From: Pasteurella multocida subsp. multocida OH4807
GTDB lineage: Bacteria; Pseudomonadota; Gammaproteobacteria; Enterobacterales; Pasteurellaceae
Direction: 5' to 3'
DNA: 64,000 nucleotides
Assembly (NCBI GenBank): GCA_000973525.1
Contig: CP004391.1
Span: 1,071,001 to 1,135,000, forward strand
Shown here: one piece after another, positions 10,116 to 19,333 of the stretch
How positions within the stretch are numbered: position 1 is the stretch's first letter
Layout of the letters: every line of letters begins with the position of its first letter
Notes under the pieces: model-generated
What the model saw: only the letters and a program-made list of their open reading frames with translations
Told to the model about the DNA's origin: nothing
The model's database searches: none
Made by a program: the position numbers and the translations under genes

Positions 10116-11027
10116 TTATTTCTCTACTGGCCATAACCACGCTGCACCACGTACACCACTGGAATCACCATGTAATGCCTTACGGATTGGTGTATGAAAC
10201 TCTTTACCAAAAATATAATTCGGCATCAGCTTGGGCACATTGGTATAAAGGCGATCAATATTGCATACGCCCCCAGCAAAGACGATGACATCGGGATCCA
10301 ACACATTTACATAAGCAGACAAGGCTTTTGCTAAACGACGTTCATACGCTTGGAGCGATTGTTCGGCGATTGCATCACCTAGTTCAGATAAAGCGACAAT
10401 CTCATCCCCTTTTAAACGCTTACCTGAACGGCGCTCATAGTCATCACATAACCCCGTACCAGACACAAATTGTTCGACACAACCATGGCGACCACAATAA
10501 CATTGGTGACGACGTGCCACGTCTAATTCTTCTTCGTCCATCCAAGGCAGTTGATTATGTCCCCATTCGCCACCAATCCCATTGCCTCCATGGTGTGGTT
10601 TACCATTAATCGCAATTCCCGAGCCAGATCCCGTACCTAAAATCAAGGCTAACACGACTTCACTGCCTGCACCGGCACCATCTGTCGCTTCAGATACGGT
10701 CATGCAATTTGCATCATTCGCAATGCGTACCTCACGCCCTAATAACGTACATAAGTCTTTATCTAGTGGCTGACCATTTAACCAGACCGAATTAGCATTT
10801 TTCACTTTATGACTAAAAGGTGAAATGGTACCTGGAATACCGAGCCCAACTGTTCCCGTCTGCCCCGTTGCCTGTTCAGCATCGTCAACTAGTCCTTTAA
10901 TTGCCTCAAGTGTTGCCTCATAAGAACCTCTTGGTGTTGCTACCCGTTTTCGAAACAATTCTTTTCCCTCATTTGACAAGGCAATCACTTCAATTTTTGT
11001 GCCACCTAAATCAATTCCAATGCGCAT
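10116..11027 (-). CDS. mak: Mak-like fructokinase/mannokinase (ROK family)
   Basis: The 303-residue cytosolic ROK kinase matches E. coli Mak over its whole length. It has the N-terminal phosphate loop [16 protein letters not shown], the substrate region [10 protein letters not shown], the catalytic Asp in [16 protein letters not shown], and the ROK zinc motif [15 protein letters not shown]. The C-terminus [14 protein letters not shown] is diagnostic. It phosphorylates free fructose or mannose at C6. The ATG follows GAGGTAAGT. It is the first gene of the leftward sugar operon and divergent from the response regulator gene at 11115. It could use a rarer hexose here. Confidence 0.9.
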   Translation of the reverse strand: MRIGIDLGGTKIEVIALSNEGKELFRKRVATPRGSYEATLEAIKGLVDDAEQATGQTGTVGLGIPGTISPFSHKVKNANSVWLNGQPLDKDLCTLLGREVRIANDANCMTVSEATDGAGAGSEVVLALILGTGSGSGIAINGKPHHGGNGIGGEWGHNQLPWMDEEELDVARRHQCYCGRHGCVEQFVSGTGLCDDYERRSGKRLKGDEIVALSELGDAIAEQSLQAYERRLAKALSAYVNVLDPDVIVFAGGVCNIDRLYTNVPKLMPNYIFGKEFHTPIRKALHGDSSGVRGAAWLWPVEK

Positions 11028-11114
11028 ACTTACCTCATCTTGTTAATTTTGTTTATTGATGAATACTCTTTCACCAAGAAATTATATATACTTTATCCAT
11101 TCTGTTTTCAATAA

Positions 11115-11846
11115 ATGAGTCTTTGCATGCCACAATCTACCGCTATTCTTGTTATTGATGATGATGTTCAAATCTGTGAACTCCTCACAGATATTTTTGA
11201 AGAGCATGGCTATTCTGTTATCACAGTACAAACAGGCACACAAGCTCTGGCGTTATTACAGACAACACAATTTTCACTTATTTTTCTTGATTTAATTTTG
11301 CCTGATGTCAATGGGCTTGTGTTACTCCAAAGTCTAAAAACACTTAGCTCTGCACCAATTATTATGTTGAGTGGCTTAGACTCTGAATCAGATATTGTTG
11401 TTGGTTTAGAAATGGGTGCAGATGATTACATTCCTAAACCCTTTTATCCTCGCGTAGTGGTCGCGAGAGCCAAAGTTGCTTTACGTCGCCAACAACCTCA
11501 ACCTTTTATTAAGCACAGTGTTCCGCAAGGATTTACCTTTAATCACTGGGTGCTTGATACCGAAAACCGTAAATTATTTTCGCCACACAAACAGGAAGTC
11601 GAACTTACTCAAGGTGAATATACACTATTACACGCTTTAGTCTCACACGCACAAAAAGTGCTGTCGCGCGAAAAGCTCTTAGAATTAACGCATAGCGAAA
11701 GTTTAGAAATTTTTGACCGCACGATTGATGTCTTAATTATGCGGTTACGTAAAAAAATTGAACCCAATCCCAAAACACCGACCTATATTCAAACGGTTCG
11801 AGGAATGGGTTACTTATTTTCTGTTGCTGTTGAACGATGCCAGTAA
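11115..11846 (+). CDS. OmpR-family response regulator
   Basis: The 243-residue protein has an N-terminal receiver domain (acidic pocket IDDDV, phosphoacceptor Asp59 in FLDLILPD, Lys in YIPKPF). A C-terminal winged helix (about residues 140-238) contains LTQGEYTLLHALV, RTIDVLIMRLRKKIE and TVRGMGYLF. It resembles TorR-type regulators. The cognate kinase is probably the hybrid kinase at 15701, on the other side of the ABC importer operon. Targets are probably the divergent mak operon and the importer. An in-frame ATG at 11127 is an alternative start; neither has a strong ribosome-binding site. Confidence 0.87.
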   Translation: MSLCMPQSTAILVIDDDVQICELLTDIFEEHGYSVITVQTGTQALALLQTTQFSLIFLDLILPDVNGLVLLQSLKTLSSAPIIMLSGLDSESDIVVGLEMGADDYIPKPFYPRVVVARAKVALRRQQPQPFIKHSVPQGFTFNHWVLDTENRKLFSPHKQEVELTQGEYTLLHALVSHAQKVLSREKLLELTHSESLEIFDRTIDVLIMRLRKKIEPNPKTPTYIQTVRGMGYLFSVAVERCQ

Positions 11847-11887
11847 ACTCTCCCCCTCTCAGAAGGAGGGGGAGCAAACAATGTGAA

Positions 11888-12817
11888 TTATTTCACTGTC
11901 CAACCTTTGTAATCTTTGATGTTATCACGTGTAATTAAATTCACAGGAATTAACACGGGATCTTTTGGCGCAGGTTTACCCTGTAAAATGTCATAACCAA
12001 TTTTCACCGCTTCTGCAGCCATCACTTGTGGATCTTGCGCTGGTGTACCACGGAATAAGCTATCTGCCAATTTTAATGCTTCTTCGCCATCTGGTGAACC
12101 ATCTACACCCATAATGAAAAATTCACTACGTTGTGCTTGTTTTGCTGCTAAATCTGCACCGATTGCAGTTGGATCGTTAATCGCAAATACCGCATCAATT
12201 TTTGGATGCGCAATTAATAGTGAGGTCATAACTTCTAATCCACCTTCACGGCTACCTTTTGCGTTTTGGTTGTGAGATAACACTTTGATATCGCTATGTT
12301 TAGCAAACACATCTTGGCAACCTTGAACACGGTCTTGTACCGCGGAAACTGGAGGACCGTTGATGATCACCACGTTACCTTTACCGTTTAATTTTTCAAC
12401 GATAGTTTGGCATGCAATTTCACCCGCTTGATAGTTGTTTGACGTCACGGTTGCATCGGCACCGTCTGCTGCTACGTCAACAGCGACTACGACAATTCCC
12501 GCTTTACGCGCACGTTCTACTGCTGGCCCAATCCCTTTTGAATCTGCCGCATTCAAAATGATCATATCTGTTTTAGCTGCGATAAAGTTATCAATTTGAG
12601 CCACTTGTTGTCCTAAATCATAACCACTTGATACAGAAACTACATTGACTTTATCACCTGCTAATTCTTTTGCTTTTAACTCTGCACCCTTAGCAATTTG
12701 TACGAAGAATGGATTAGCGAGGTCACCAACCGTTACACCGATTGATTTTAATTCTTTCGCTTGAGCGAAAGGTGCGACAGCTAACATTAAAGATACGGCT
12801 AAAGTTTTTAATTTCAT
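11888..12817 (-). CDS. Periplasmic sugar-binding protein of a ribose-type ABC importer
   Basis: This 309-residue protein begins with a cleavable signal peptide ending AQA before KELKSIG. It continues as a type I periplasmic-binding fold of the RbsB family (IGVTVGDLANPFFVQIAKG, ILNAADSKGIGPAVERARKAG, VFAINDPTAIGADLAAK). It delivers a sugar to the membrane permease encoded upstream. It is last in a three-gene leftward operon (ATPase, permease, binding protein). The ligand cannot be read directly. D-lyxose, D-xylulose or a similar sugar is inferred from the neighbouring catabolic operon. It could also act as ligand sensor for the nearby kinase. Confidence 0.92.
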   Translation of the reverse strand: MKLKTLAVSLMLAVAPFAQAKELKSIGVTVGDLANPFFVQIAKGAELKAKELAGDKVNVVSVSSGYDLGQQVAQIDNFIAAKTDMIILNAADSKGIGPAVERARKAGIVVVAVDVAADGADATVTSNNYQAGEIACQTIVEKLNGKGNVVIINGPPVSAVQDRVQGCQDVFAKHSDIKVLSHNQNAKGSREGGLEVMTSLLIAHPKIDAVFAINDPTAIGADLAAKQAQRSEFFIMGVDGSPDGEEALKLADSLFRGTPAQDPQVMAAEAVKIGYDILQGKPAPKDPVLIPVNLITRDNIKDYKGWTVK

Positions 12818-12843
12818 TACAATTTCTCCTATGAAATGGATAG

Positions 12844-13815
12844 TTAAGCTGAACGAGTACGGTATTTATCGATTAATACAGCCACGATGATTACCCCACC
12901 TTTAATAACGAGTTGCCAGAAATAAGACACGCCCATTAACGTCATACCATTATTTAAGGTAGCGATAATCAATGCCCCGATGAGTGTACCCGTAATTGTA
13001 CCGATACCCCCAACGAAACTTGTGCCGCCCAAAATAACAGCTGCAATCGCATCAAGTTCATAACCAACACCAAGGTTACCATTGGCGCTATACAAACGAG
13101 ATGCACTCATCACACCACCCAGACCAGATAATAAACCGCTGGTGGCATAAACGAAGATTAAAACTAAAGAAACTTTGATACCAGTTAAGCGTGCGGCTTG
13201 TAAGTTGCCCCCCACCGCATAAATATGGGTACCGAGTGTAGTACGACGTAAAATAAACCAGCATACCGCAATCACAGCAAAAGCAATAATCACCAACCAA
13301 GGTACCGAGCCGAGATAGCCGTTGCCTATCCAGCTGAATGAGATTTTTGAGTTGATTACAGTGGTTCCGTCTGCCACTAAATACGCAGCACCACGTAATG
13401 CGGTATAGGTACCAAGCGTCACAATAAATGGTGGTAAGCCCGCATAAGCGACTAACAAACCATTAAATACCCCCATACCTAAGCCAGCGAGCAAGGCTAA
13501 CGGCACCGCAAATTCTGCTAAAGCGGGATTCAGCGAGCTCACAAGACCAATGACTGCTGTCACACCAAGAATAGAACCGACAGAAAGATCAATCCCTCCT
13601 GTTAGAATCACAAAGGTCATTCCTGCCGCTAGCACAATATTGATTGATGCCTGACGCGTAATATTCATCATATTCGCCTCAGTCATAAAGTTTGGTGCCA
13701 CAAAAGAAAAGACGATGACGATTAATACTAAAATCGGCAAAATCCCCATGGCTTGCATCGCATCAGCAATGGCGAGCTTTTTAAAACCTGCTTTGGCTGG
13801 TTGTGCTGTTCCCAT
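12844..13815 (-). CDS. Ribose-type ABC importer permease
   Basis: The 323-residue protein is an RbsC-like integral membrane permease with eight to ten hydrophobic segments. Family motifs include FVILTGGIDLSVGSILG near the N-terminus, ARLTGIKVSLVLIFVYATSGLLSGLGG and DAIAAVILGGTSFVGGIGT in the C-terminal half. It forms the transmembrane pathway of the importer with the ATPase encoded upstream and the binding protein downstream. Spacing to both neighbours is short (26 and 49 bases), consistent with one transcript. Substrate unknown; inferred to be a pentose or ketose. Confidence 0.92.
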   Translation of the reverse strand: MGTAQPAKAGFKKLAIADAMQAMGILPILVLIVIVFSFVAPNFMTEANMMNITRQASINIVLAAGMTFVILTGGIDLSVGSILGVTAVIGLVSSLNPALAEFAVPLALLAGLGMGVFNGLLVAYAGLPPFIVTLGTYTALRGAAYLVADGTTVINSKISFSWIGNGYLGSVPWLVIIAFAVIAVCWFILRRTTLGTHIYAVGGNLQAARLTGIKVSLVLIFVYATSGLLSGLGGVMSASRLYSANGNLGVGYELDAIAAVILGGTSFVGGIGTITGTLIGALIIATLNNGMTLMGVSYFWQLVIKGGVIIVAVLIDKYRTRSA

Positions 13816-13864
13816 TTTTACTTCTCCTCAATCTCTCATTATGCTATTTTTTCGTATAATTCTG

Positions 13865-15376
13865 TTAAGCGGCACCACAAGCAAATGCCATGATGCGTTC
13901 TTGGTTGATCTCATCACCTGTTAATTCACCTACGGTATAGCCTTCTCGCATCACATAAACACGGTCACTCATTCCTACGATCTCTGGCAACTCACTGGAA
14001 ATCATTAAAATCGCCACGCCTCTTTTTGCCATTTCAATCATCATGCGATAAATTTCACTTTTCGCCCCGACATCCACACCTCGTGTAGGCTCATCCATAA
14101 TGAATAATTTAGGTTCAATCGCTGCCCAACGAGACAGCAACACTTTTTGTTGGTTACCACCCGATAATCCACTCACATTCACATTGGCACTCGGTACACG
14201 CATTTTTAAGCCCTCGATGGCATCTTGCGTTGTTTTCTTCCCTTTTGTTTGATCAATGACTAACATCGTGGCATCACGCTCAAGGGTTGCCATGGTGACA
14301 TTTTTAAGGATGTTCAAATCAAGAAATAACCCTTCTTCCTTACGGTTTTCAGGTAATAATGCAACATGATGCGCAATGGCATCTCTTGGTGAATGAAAGC
14401 TAATTTCGCCCCCACTTAAATATATTTTGCCTTTGGTCGCTTGTTTCACACCAAATAATAAATGCGCTAATTCCGAGCGACCCGCCCCGACTAAGCCCGA
14501 TAAACCAATAATTTCTCCCGCTCTAACAACTAAAGAAGCATCTTGAACCTTGTTACCATCAGATAAATGTTCAACACGTAGTACTTCTTCGCCTGCCGGT
14601 ACTTTTTCTTTATTAAATAAATCGGTTAATGGTCGCCCCACCATCATTTGTACTAATGTGGCAGAATCTAAATTCTCACGGGTTAAGGAACCAACGTATT
14701 TACCGTCACGCAACACGCTCACACGATCGGCAAGCTCATAAATTTCTGCCATACGGTGGCTGATATAAATGATCGCCATTCCTTCATCACGTAATCTTTT
14801 GACCAACTCAAATAAACGTTCGGTTTCACGGGAAGAAAGTGCCGCTGTTGGCTCATCCATTACCAAAATACGGCTATTACGATGTAGTGCACGAGCAATT
14901 TCCACTTGTTGTTGCTCTGCGATCGTTAAAGAAGAGACTTTTTGTGTTGCAGAAAACTGTGCACCTAATCGGTCCAACACTTTTTGTGATTCCTCTGCCA
15001 TGGTTTTGCGATCTAAACCAAACAGATTTTTAATCTCACGACCGAGAAAAATATTTTCAGCAACAGTTAAATTTGGTGAAAGATGAATTTCTTGATAAAT
15101 CAAGGTAATGCCTGCTTTGATGGCATCTTTTGGCGAGGTGATAGAAAAACTTTCACCATCGATGAGTATGTCGCCAGCAGACGCCGTATAAGCTCCTGCT
15201 AGAATTTTCATCAAGGTACTCTTACCCGCACCATTTTCACCCATCAACGCATGAATTTCACCACGATAAATGGATAAATCCACATCTTGTAAGGCATAAA
15301 ACGAACCAAATCGTTTCGCAATCCCTTTCATTTCGAGTAGAGGTCGAACAGGCGAGTCAGTCTTTACTTGTGCCAT
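13865..15376 (-). CDS. Ribose-type ABC importer ATP-binding protein
   Basis: This is a double-ABC ATPase of the RbsA/XylG type, 503 residues from the chosen start. Each half shows nucleotide-binding motifs: Walker [18 protein letters not shown] and Walker [12 protein letters not shown] in the first, and the degenerate P-loop [16 protein letters not shown] with [11 protein letters not shown] and [15 protein letters not shown] in the second. The frame is open to an ATG at 15403, but the ATG at 15376 has GGGG nine bases upstream and gives [19 protein letters not shown], so it is preferred. First gene of the importer operon, divergent from the histidine kinase. Confidence 0.92.
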   Translation of the reverse strand: MAQVKTDSPVRPLLEMKGIAKRFGSFYALQDVDLSIYRGEIHALMGENGAGKSTLMKILAGAYTASAGDILIDGESFSITSPKDAIKAGITLIYQEIHLSPNLTVAENIFLGREIKNLFGLDRKTMAEESQKVLDRLGAQFSATQKVSSLTIAEQQQVEIARALHRNSRILVMDEPTAALSSRETERLFELVKRLRDEGMAIIYISHRMAEIYELADRVSVLRDGKYVGSLTRENLDSATLVQMMVGRPLTDLFNKEKVPAGEEVLRVEHLSDGNKVQDASLVVRAGEIIGLSGLVGAGRSELAHLLFGVKQATKGKIYLSGGEISFHSPRDAIAHHVALLPENRKEEGLFLDLNILKNVTMATLERDATMLVIDQTKGKKTTQDAIEGLKMRVPSANVNVSGLSGGNQQKVLLSRWAAIEPKLFIMDEPTRGVDVGAKSEIYRMMIEMAKRGVAILMISSELPEIVGMSDRVYVMREGYTVGELTGDEINQERIMAFACGAA

Positions 15377-15700
15377 TTCATACATCCCCGTTACAGTGAA
15401 CATAAGGGTATTTAATCATAATAATATGAATGAAAAATGTTGAATCTCATTCATAATTGTCACAATAACCAATTTTTCTTAATTTTGAGAAAGGGATCAC
15501 GAAATTCAATCTAGCTTTCGCGCTGTTAACAAAAAAAGAATAACATTCACTCAATCAAAATACGATGGTCAATATCCTGCACAGGTACGTATCAAACAAC
15601 ACATCAACACTGAGCTCTGAACTAAATTCATATTTGTCATCTTTTTTTCAATTTTTGGGCTTAGAATAAGGACATCTTAATTTAAGTGCGGTCGAAAAAA
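15377..15700. promoter_or_regulatory. Divergent control region between ABC importer and hybrid kinase
   Basis: This 324-base AT-rich stretch holds no gene. It contains an 8-base inverted repeat, ATGAATGA (15426-15433) and TCATTCAT (15447-15454), with arms 21 bases apart centre to centre. It is located about 50 bases upstream of the ATPase start. This is a candidate binding site for the response regulator; the assignment is by symmetry and position only. An uptake signal sits at 15684-15692. Confidence 0.45.
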
Positions 15701-18289
15701 ATGAAAAATTGGAAAACGTCTTTCTTTGCAAAACCTTATAGTGTTCGCTTTCGCCTAATGCTCTTTTTAATTACGGCAATTTTCCTTATTTTAGTTATCA
15801 GTATCACCGCCATCATGGGCTTAAATAGCACCTATAATTCCTTATCTAACTTACGCGATCGCTCACTCAACCAGATGTTCTCGTCAATGACATTGGGCGT
15901 GAAAACCGCCCAAATCTCGACATATGCAAAACGCCTCACTCAAACAACCCGCGCACTTGAATATCAAGAAGAATCAAAGGCCCTTGCCTTACATGCAGAA
16001 CAATTACAAACCTTATTGATTCAAGCAAAGCAATCCACCTCAGAACAAGATCGCCATTTTGCACAGATCGTTCAACACATCAATTTACTGGGGAAGAGTG
16101 TACAAGAGCTCTTATTACAAACTCATCAGCGTCATATCTTGCACACCAACATTATTAGCGGGCTCAATCAAGGGCTATTACATATTCGTCATATAAAAAG
16201 ATTGGAAAATCGTACCGCACTTAACCCGCCTTTTCCTCATGACTTCATGTTACAGCTGTCTCGCGTGGAAAAGCTTATCGAAGATGCAACCAAAAATAGT
16301 TTTTCGACCAGTGTCTTTCTCAGTATCCAAGCGAACTTCCTCTTTTTTCCTGAAGTCACTCACTTAACTGATGTCAATACTGAGTTGACGAAACTCAAAC
16401 AATTGTTTCCGGAGATGATCCGACATGCCGAAGCATTGGCTAACATTAACTTACGGATTCAATTTTTGACTTTTCAAATTGACGCGTTAGTTCAACAAAT
16501 TAATCAGCACTATACGCAACTAGCAAAAGAAAAAGTAGAGAATGTCGATGTGGAGTCAGAACAAATTCAGCAACAACTCTCGACTCTTTCTCTGTCTATT
16601 TTGTTACTCTCGTTATTCACAATTTTATTAATTTTCATTTTGGGTAAATACATTTATTCATTAATCGGTAAACGTCTCTACTCCATTACGGATGCGCTAA
16701 AACGTCTGTCACAAGGTGATAAAAATGTCACTGTACCGCAACAACAAACGCAAGATGAAATCGGCGACTTAGCGCGTACCTTTGATATTTTCCATCAAAA
16801 TGTGATTACGCTTGAACAAACAGACTCATTATTAAAAGAGAAAAGTGAATTGTTAGAACAAACATTCTTAGCCATGCGTGATGGTTTAGCCATTTTTGAT
16901 AGTGAGCTCAATTTAGTGTCTTATAACGCACAATTTAAAGCCTTATTACAGGATTTCTTTACACAGTATTCACAACTGAGTATTCATTCACTGGTAGCTT
17001 ATTTCAATCAACAGCGAGCTACGATCGCTGGCAGTGCACAGCCCATTGATTTAGCCTTACTGAAAAAAATTCGTCAAACACAAGATTTCTTGGAAATTGA
17101 ATACGAACAGCAAATTCTAGAATGGCGTGTTAGCCCACTTAAAGATGGTCTGGTGACATTTTTAATTGATCGAACACAACGTAAAAAGTTGGAAAATGAA
17201 ATTGCACACAGTCAAAAAATGCGCGCAATCGGGCACTTAACAGGTGGCATTGCACATGATTTTAATAATTTTCTGGCGGTCATCATTGGCAACTTAGATC
17301 TCATTGACCCCCACACGCTCGATGAACGCCAAGCTAAACGTTTACAGCGTGCACTCAAAGCCGCGGAAAACAGTGCGACCCTCACACAACGCCTATTAGC
17401 TTATGCGCGCAAACAACCTCTCCATCCTACTGCACTAGGTATTAATCAATTAGTGCTAGAGTTAAATGATTTAATGAAGCACACCTTGCCACCAACCATT
17501 CAAGTGCGGTTAGAATTGGGTGAAGATTTGCCTCCTGTTTATATTGATAAAAATCAGCTTGAGACCGCCTTAGTCAACTTGCTAGTAAATGCAAAAGACG
17601 CCCTTAATAATGAAGGTAACATCATCATTCGCACGATCCAGCTCAACGTACAACGCGCGCACCGCCAAGAACATATGGTGCAATTATCGATTATTGATGA
17701 CGGCTGTGGTATGGATGAACAAACGCAAAAGCGCGTCTTTGAACCTTTTTTTACCACGAAACACAATGGGCGCGGTAGTGGCTTAGGTTTGTCGATGGTG
17801 TATGGATTTATTCGCCAATCCAAAGGGCGAGTTAAAATTGATTCGCAATTAAATCAAGGTACAACCATTCATTTGCAACTTCCAATCGCCGTTCCCGTAG
17901 AGCAAGAGGATGTTGCTATTATGCAAGAGAATACTCTTAACGAAGCCCAATATCAGATTCTTGTTGTTGAAGATAAAGCAAGCTTACGTGAAACCTTAGC
18001 AGAGCAGTTACTTCAAATGGGATATCAACCTATTTTGACAGAATCTGGGGAGCAAGCGATTGCCCTACTCTCTCAAGGTTTAGAAATTGATTATTTGTTA
18101 TCAGATATTATGCTAGCAGGCAAATTAACGGGCATAGATATTGCCAAATGGGTAGAAAATCAGTTACCACAAGTGAAAATCCTGTTGATGACAGGGCATA
18201 CTGAACAGCTTGAAAAAGCAGAACAATTCCCCGTATTAGTCAAACCGTTTAAACAAGCTGAGCTACAACAAAAATTGCGTTCATTATAA
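15701..18289 (+). CDS. Hybrid sensor histidine kinase with receiver domain
   Basis: The 862-residue inner-membrane kinase has a transmembrane segment near residues 20-40 and a long helical periplasmic sensor reminiscent of TorS. A second membrane segment lies near 300-325, followed by HAMP, a PAS-like domain (about 395-500) and a HisKA domain with His519 in GGIAHDFNN. The ATPase domain has N-box LLVNAKDAL, DDGCGMD and GRGSGLGLSMV. A C-terminal receiver has Asp802 in LLSDIML. No Hpt domain is present, so phosphotransfer to the response regulator at 11115 would be direct or use an outside Hpt. An alternative GTG start at 15686 falls inside an uptake signal; neither start has a well-placed ribosome-binding site. 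Confidence 0.88.
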   Translation: MKNWKTSFFAKPYSVRFRLMLFLITAIFLILVISITAIMGLNSTYNSLSNLRDRSLNQMFSSMTLGVKTAQISTYAKRLTQTTRALEYQEESKALALHAEQLQTLLIQAKQSTSEQDRHFAQIVQHINLLGKSVQELLLQTHQRHILHTNIISGLNQGLLHIRHIKRLENRTALNPPFPHDFMLQLSRVEKLIEDATKNSFSTSVFLSIQANFLFFPEVTHLTDVNTELTKLKQLFPEMIRHAEALANINLRIQFLTFQIDALVQQINQHYTQLAKEKVENVDVESEQIQQQLSTLSLSILLLSLFTILLIFILGKYIYSLIGKRLYSITDALKRLSQGDKNVTVPQQQTQDEIGDLARTFDIFHQNVITLEQTDSLLKEKSELLEQTFLAMRDGLAIFDSELNLVSYNAQFKALLQDFFTQYSQLSIHSLVAYFNQQRATIAGSAQPIDLALLKKIRQTQDFLEIEYEQQILEWRVSPLKDGLVTFLIDRTQRKKLENEIAHSQKMRAIGHLTGGIAHDFNNFLAVIIGNLDLIDPHTLDERQAKRLQRALKAAENSATLTQRLLAYARKQPLHPTALGINQLVLELNDLMKHTLPPTIQVRLELGEDLPPVYIDKNQLETALVNLLVNAKDALNNEGNIIIRTIQLNVQRAHRQEHMVQLSIIDDGCGMDEQTQKRVFEPFFTTKHNGRGSGLGLSMVYGFIRQSKGRVKIDSQLNQGTTIHLQLPIAVPVEQEDVAIMQENTLNEAQYQILVVEDKASLRETLAEQLLQMGYQPILTESGEQAIALLSQGLEIDYLLSDIMLAGKLTGIDIAKWVENQLPQVKILLMTGHTEQLEKAEQFPVLVKPFKQAELQQKLRSL

Positions 18290-18298
18290 AAATGCACA

Positions 18299-18328
18299 AA
18301 AAAATCCACCTCAAAGAGGTGGATTTTT
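18299..18328. terminator. Bidirectional terminator between hybrid kinase and speB
   Basis: AAATCCACCTC (18302-18312), AAA loop, GAGGTGGATTT (18316-18326), flanked by A-run and T-run. It serves two converging transcripts. Confidence 0.92.
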
Positions 18329-18345
18329 CATATCTGAAAAAGCGA

Positions 18346-19266
18346 TTAACCTTTTTTCCAACCTTGCATATAAAGCATTTCTAATGCAACGGTTGCACCA
18401 GCTAATGCGGTGATGTCTGATTGATCGTAAGCGGGAGAAACTTCCACTAAATCCATTCCCACAATATTCACATCTTTTAGTGCACGTAACAGTTTCAGTG
18501 CTTTGTCAGTGCTTAAGCCACCACATACAGGTGTGCCTGTGCCTGGTGCATAAGCTGGATCTAAGCAGTCGATATCGAATGTTAAATAAACAGGTAAATC
18601 GCCTACCACTTCTTTAATTTTCGCAACGGTTTGTTCTACGCTATCATCATTCACTTGTGGTGCTGAAAGCACGGTGAAAGGTAAAGTGCGGTCAAATTCA
18701 GTACGAATACCAATTTGCACGGAATGTGCCGCATCGATTAAACCTTCTTTTGGGGCGTGATAGAACATGGTACCGTGGTCAAAGCTGCTGCCATTTTCAT
18801 AGGTATCCGTATGCGCATCAAAATGAATCATCGCTAACTTACCAAAATGTTTTGCGTGTGCACGTAATAATGGCAAGGTAATGAAGTGATCGCCACCAAA
18901 CGTTAAGCAACGTTTACCTGCTTTTAAAAGCGCGGTGGTGTGCGCTTCAAGTTCTTCAACAAAGTTTTGATTATCACCAAATGAATAGACTAAATCGCCA
19001 CAGTCAACGATATTTAAACGCTCACGTACATCAAAATCCCACGGGAAACGGCAATGCTCCCAGGCTAAATTCACAGATGCGCGACGGATTGCTTCAGCAC
19101 CAAAACGCGTGCCTGAACGGCCTGATACAGAAGCATCAAAAGGCACGCCCGTAATCACCCATTCTGCATCGGTTTCAGTTGGGTTGAAATTGACAGGTAA
19201 ACGTAAAAAACCAAAATTGTTAGACACTAAAGAAATATCTTCTTTGTTATGTAAAGTGTTGTACAT
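18346..19266 (-). CDS. speB: Agmatinase
   Basis: SpeB hydrolyses agmatine to putrescine and urea. The product is 306 residues, exactly the E. coli length, from the ATG at 19266, which follows AGGAATAACT; the upstream in-frame start at 19287 lies in an uptake-signal hairpin and is rejected. The ureohydrolase manganese motifs are clear: [19 protein letters not shown] and [18 protein letters not shown]. It lies downstream of speA in the same direction, so arginine is converted to agmatine and then putrescine by neighbouring genes. The intergenic hairpin may set the ratio of the two. Confidence 0.96.
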   Translation of the reverse strand: MYNTLHNKEDISLVSNNFGFLRLPVNFNPTETDAEWVITGVPFDASVSGRSGTRFGAEAIRRASVNLAWEHCRFPWDFDVRERLNIVDCGDLVYSFGDNQNFVEELEAHTTALLKAGKRCLTFGGDHFITLPLLRAHAKHFGKLAMIHFDAHTDTYENGSSFDHGTMFYHAPKEGLIDAAHSVQIGIRTEFDRTLPFTVLSAPQVNDDSVEQTVAKIKEVVGDLPVYLTFDIDCLDPAYAPGTGTPVCGGLSTDKALKLLRALKDVNIVGMDLVEVSPAYDQSDITALAGATVALEMLYMQGWKKG

Positions 19267-19285
19267 AGTTATTCCTATTGCATAC

Positions 19286-19325
19286 AAGTGCGGTCATTTT
19301 TTCCAAAATTTTGACCGCACTTTTT
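19286..19325 (-). terminator. Uptake-signal inverted pair between speA and speB
   Basis: AAGTGCGGTCA (19286-19296) and TGACCGCACTT (19312-19322) form an 11-bp stem made of two opposed uptake signals. It sits between two same-strand genes, so it could attenuate read-through from speA into speB. The T-run is best on the plus-strand reading (CACTTTTTG), so the strength on the minus strand is uncertain. Confidence 0.6.
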
Positions 19326-19333
19326 GTTCTCGA

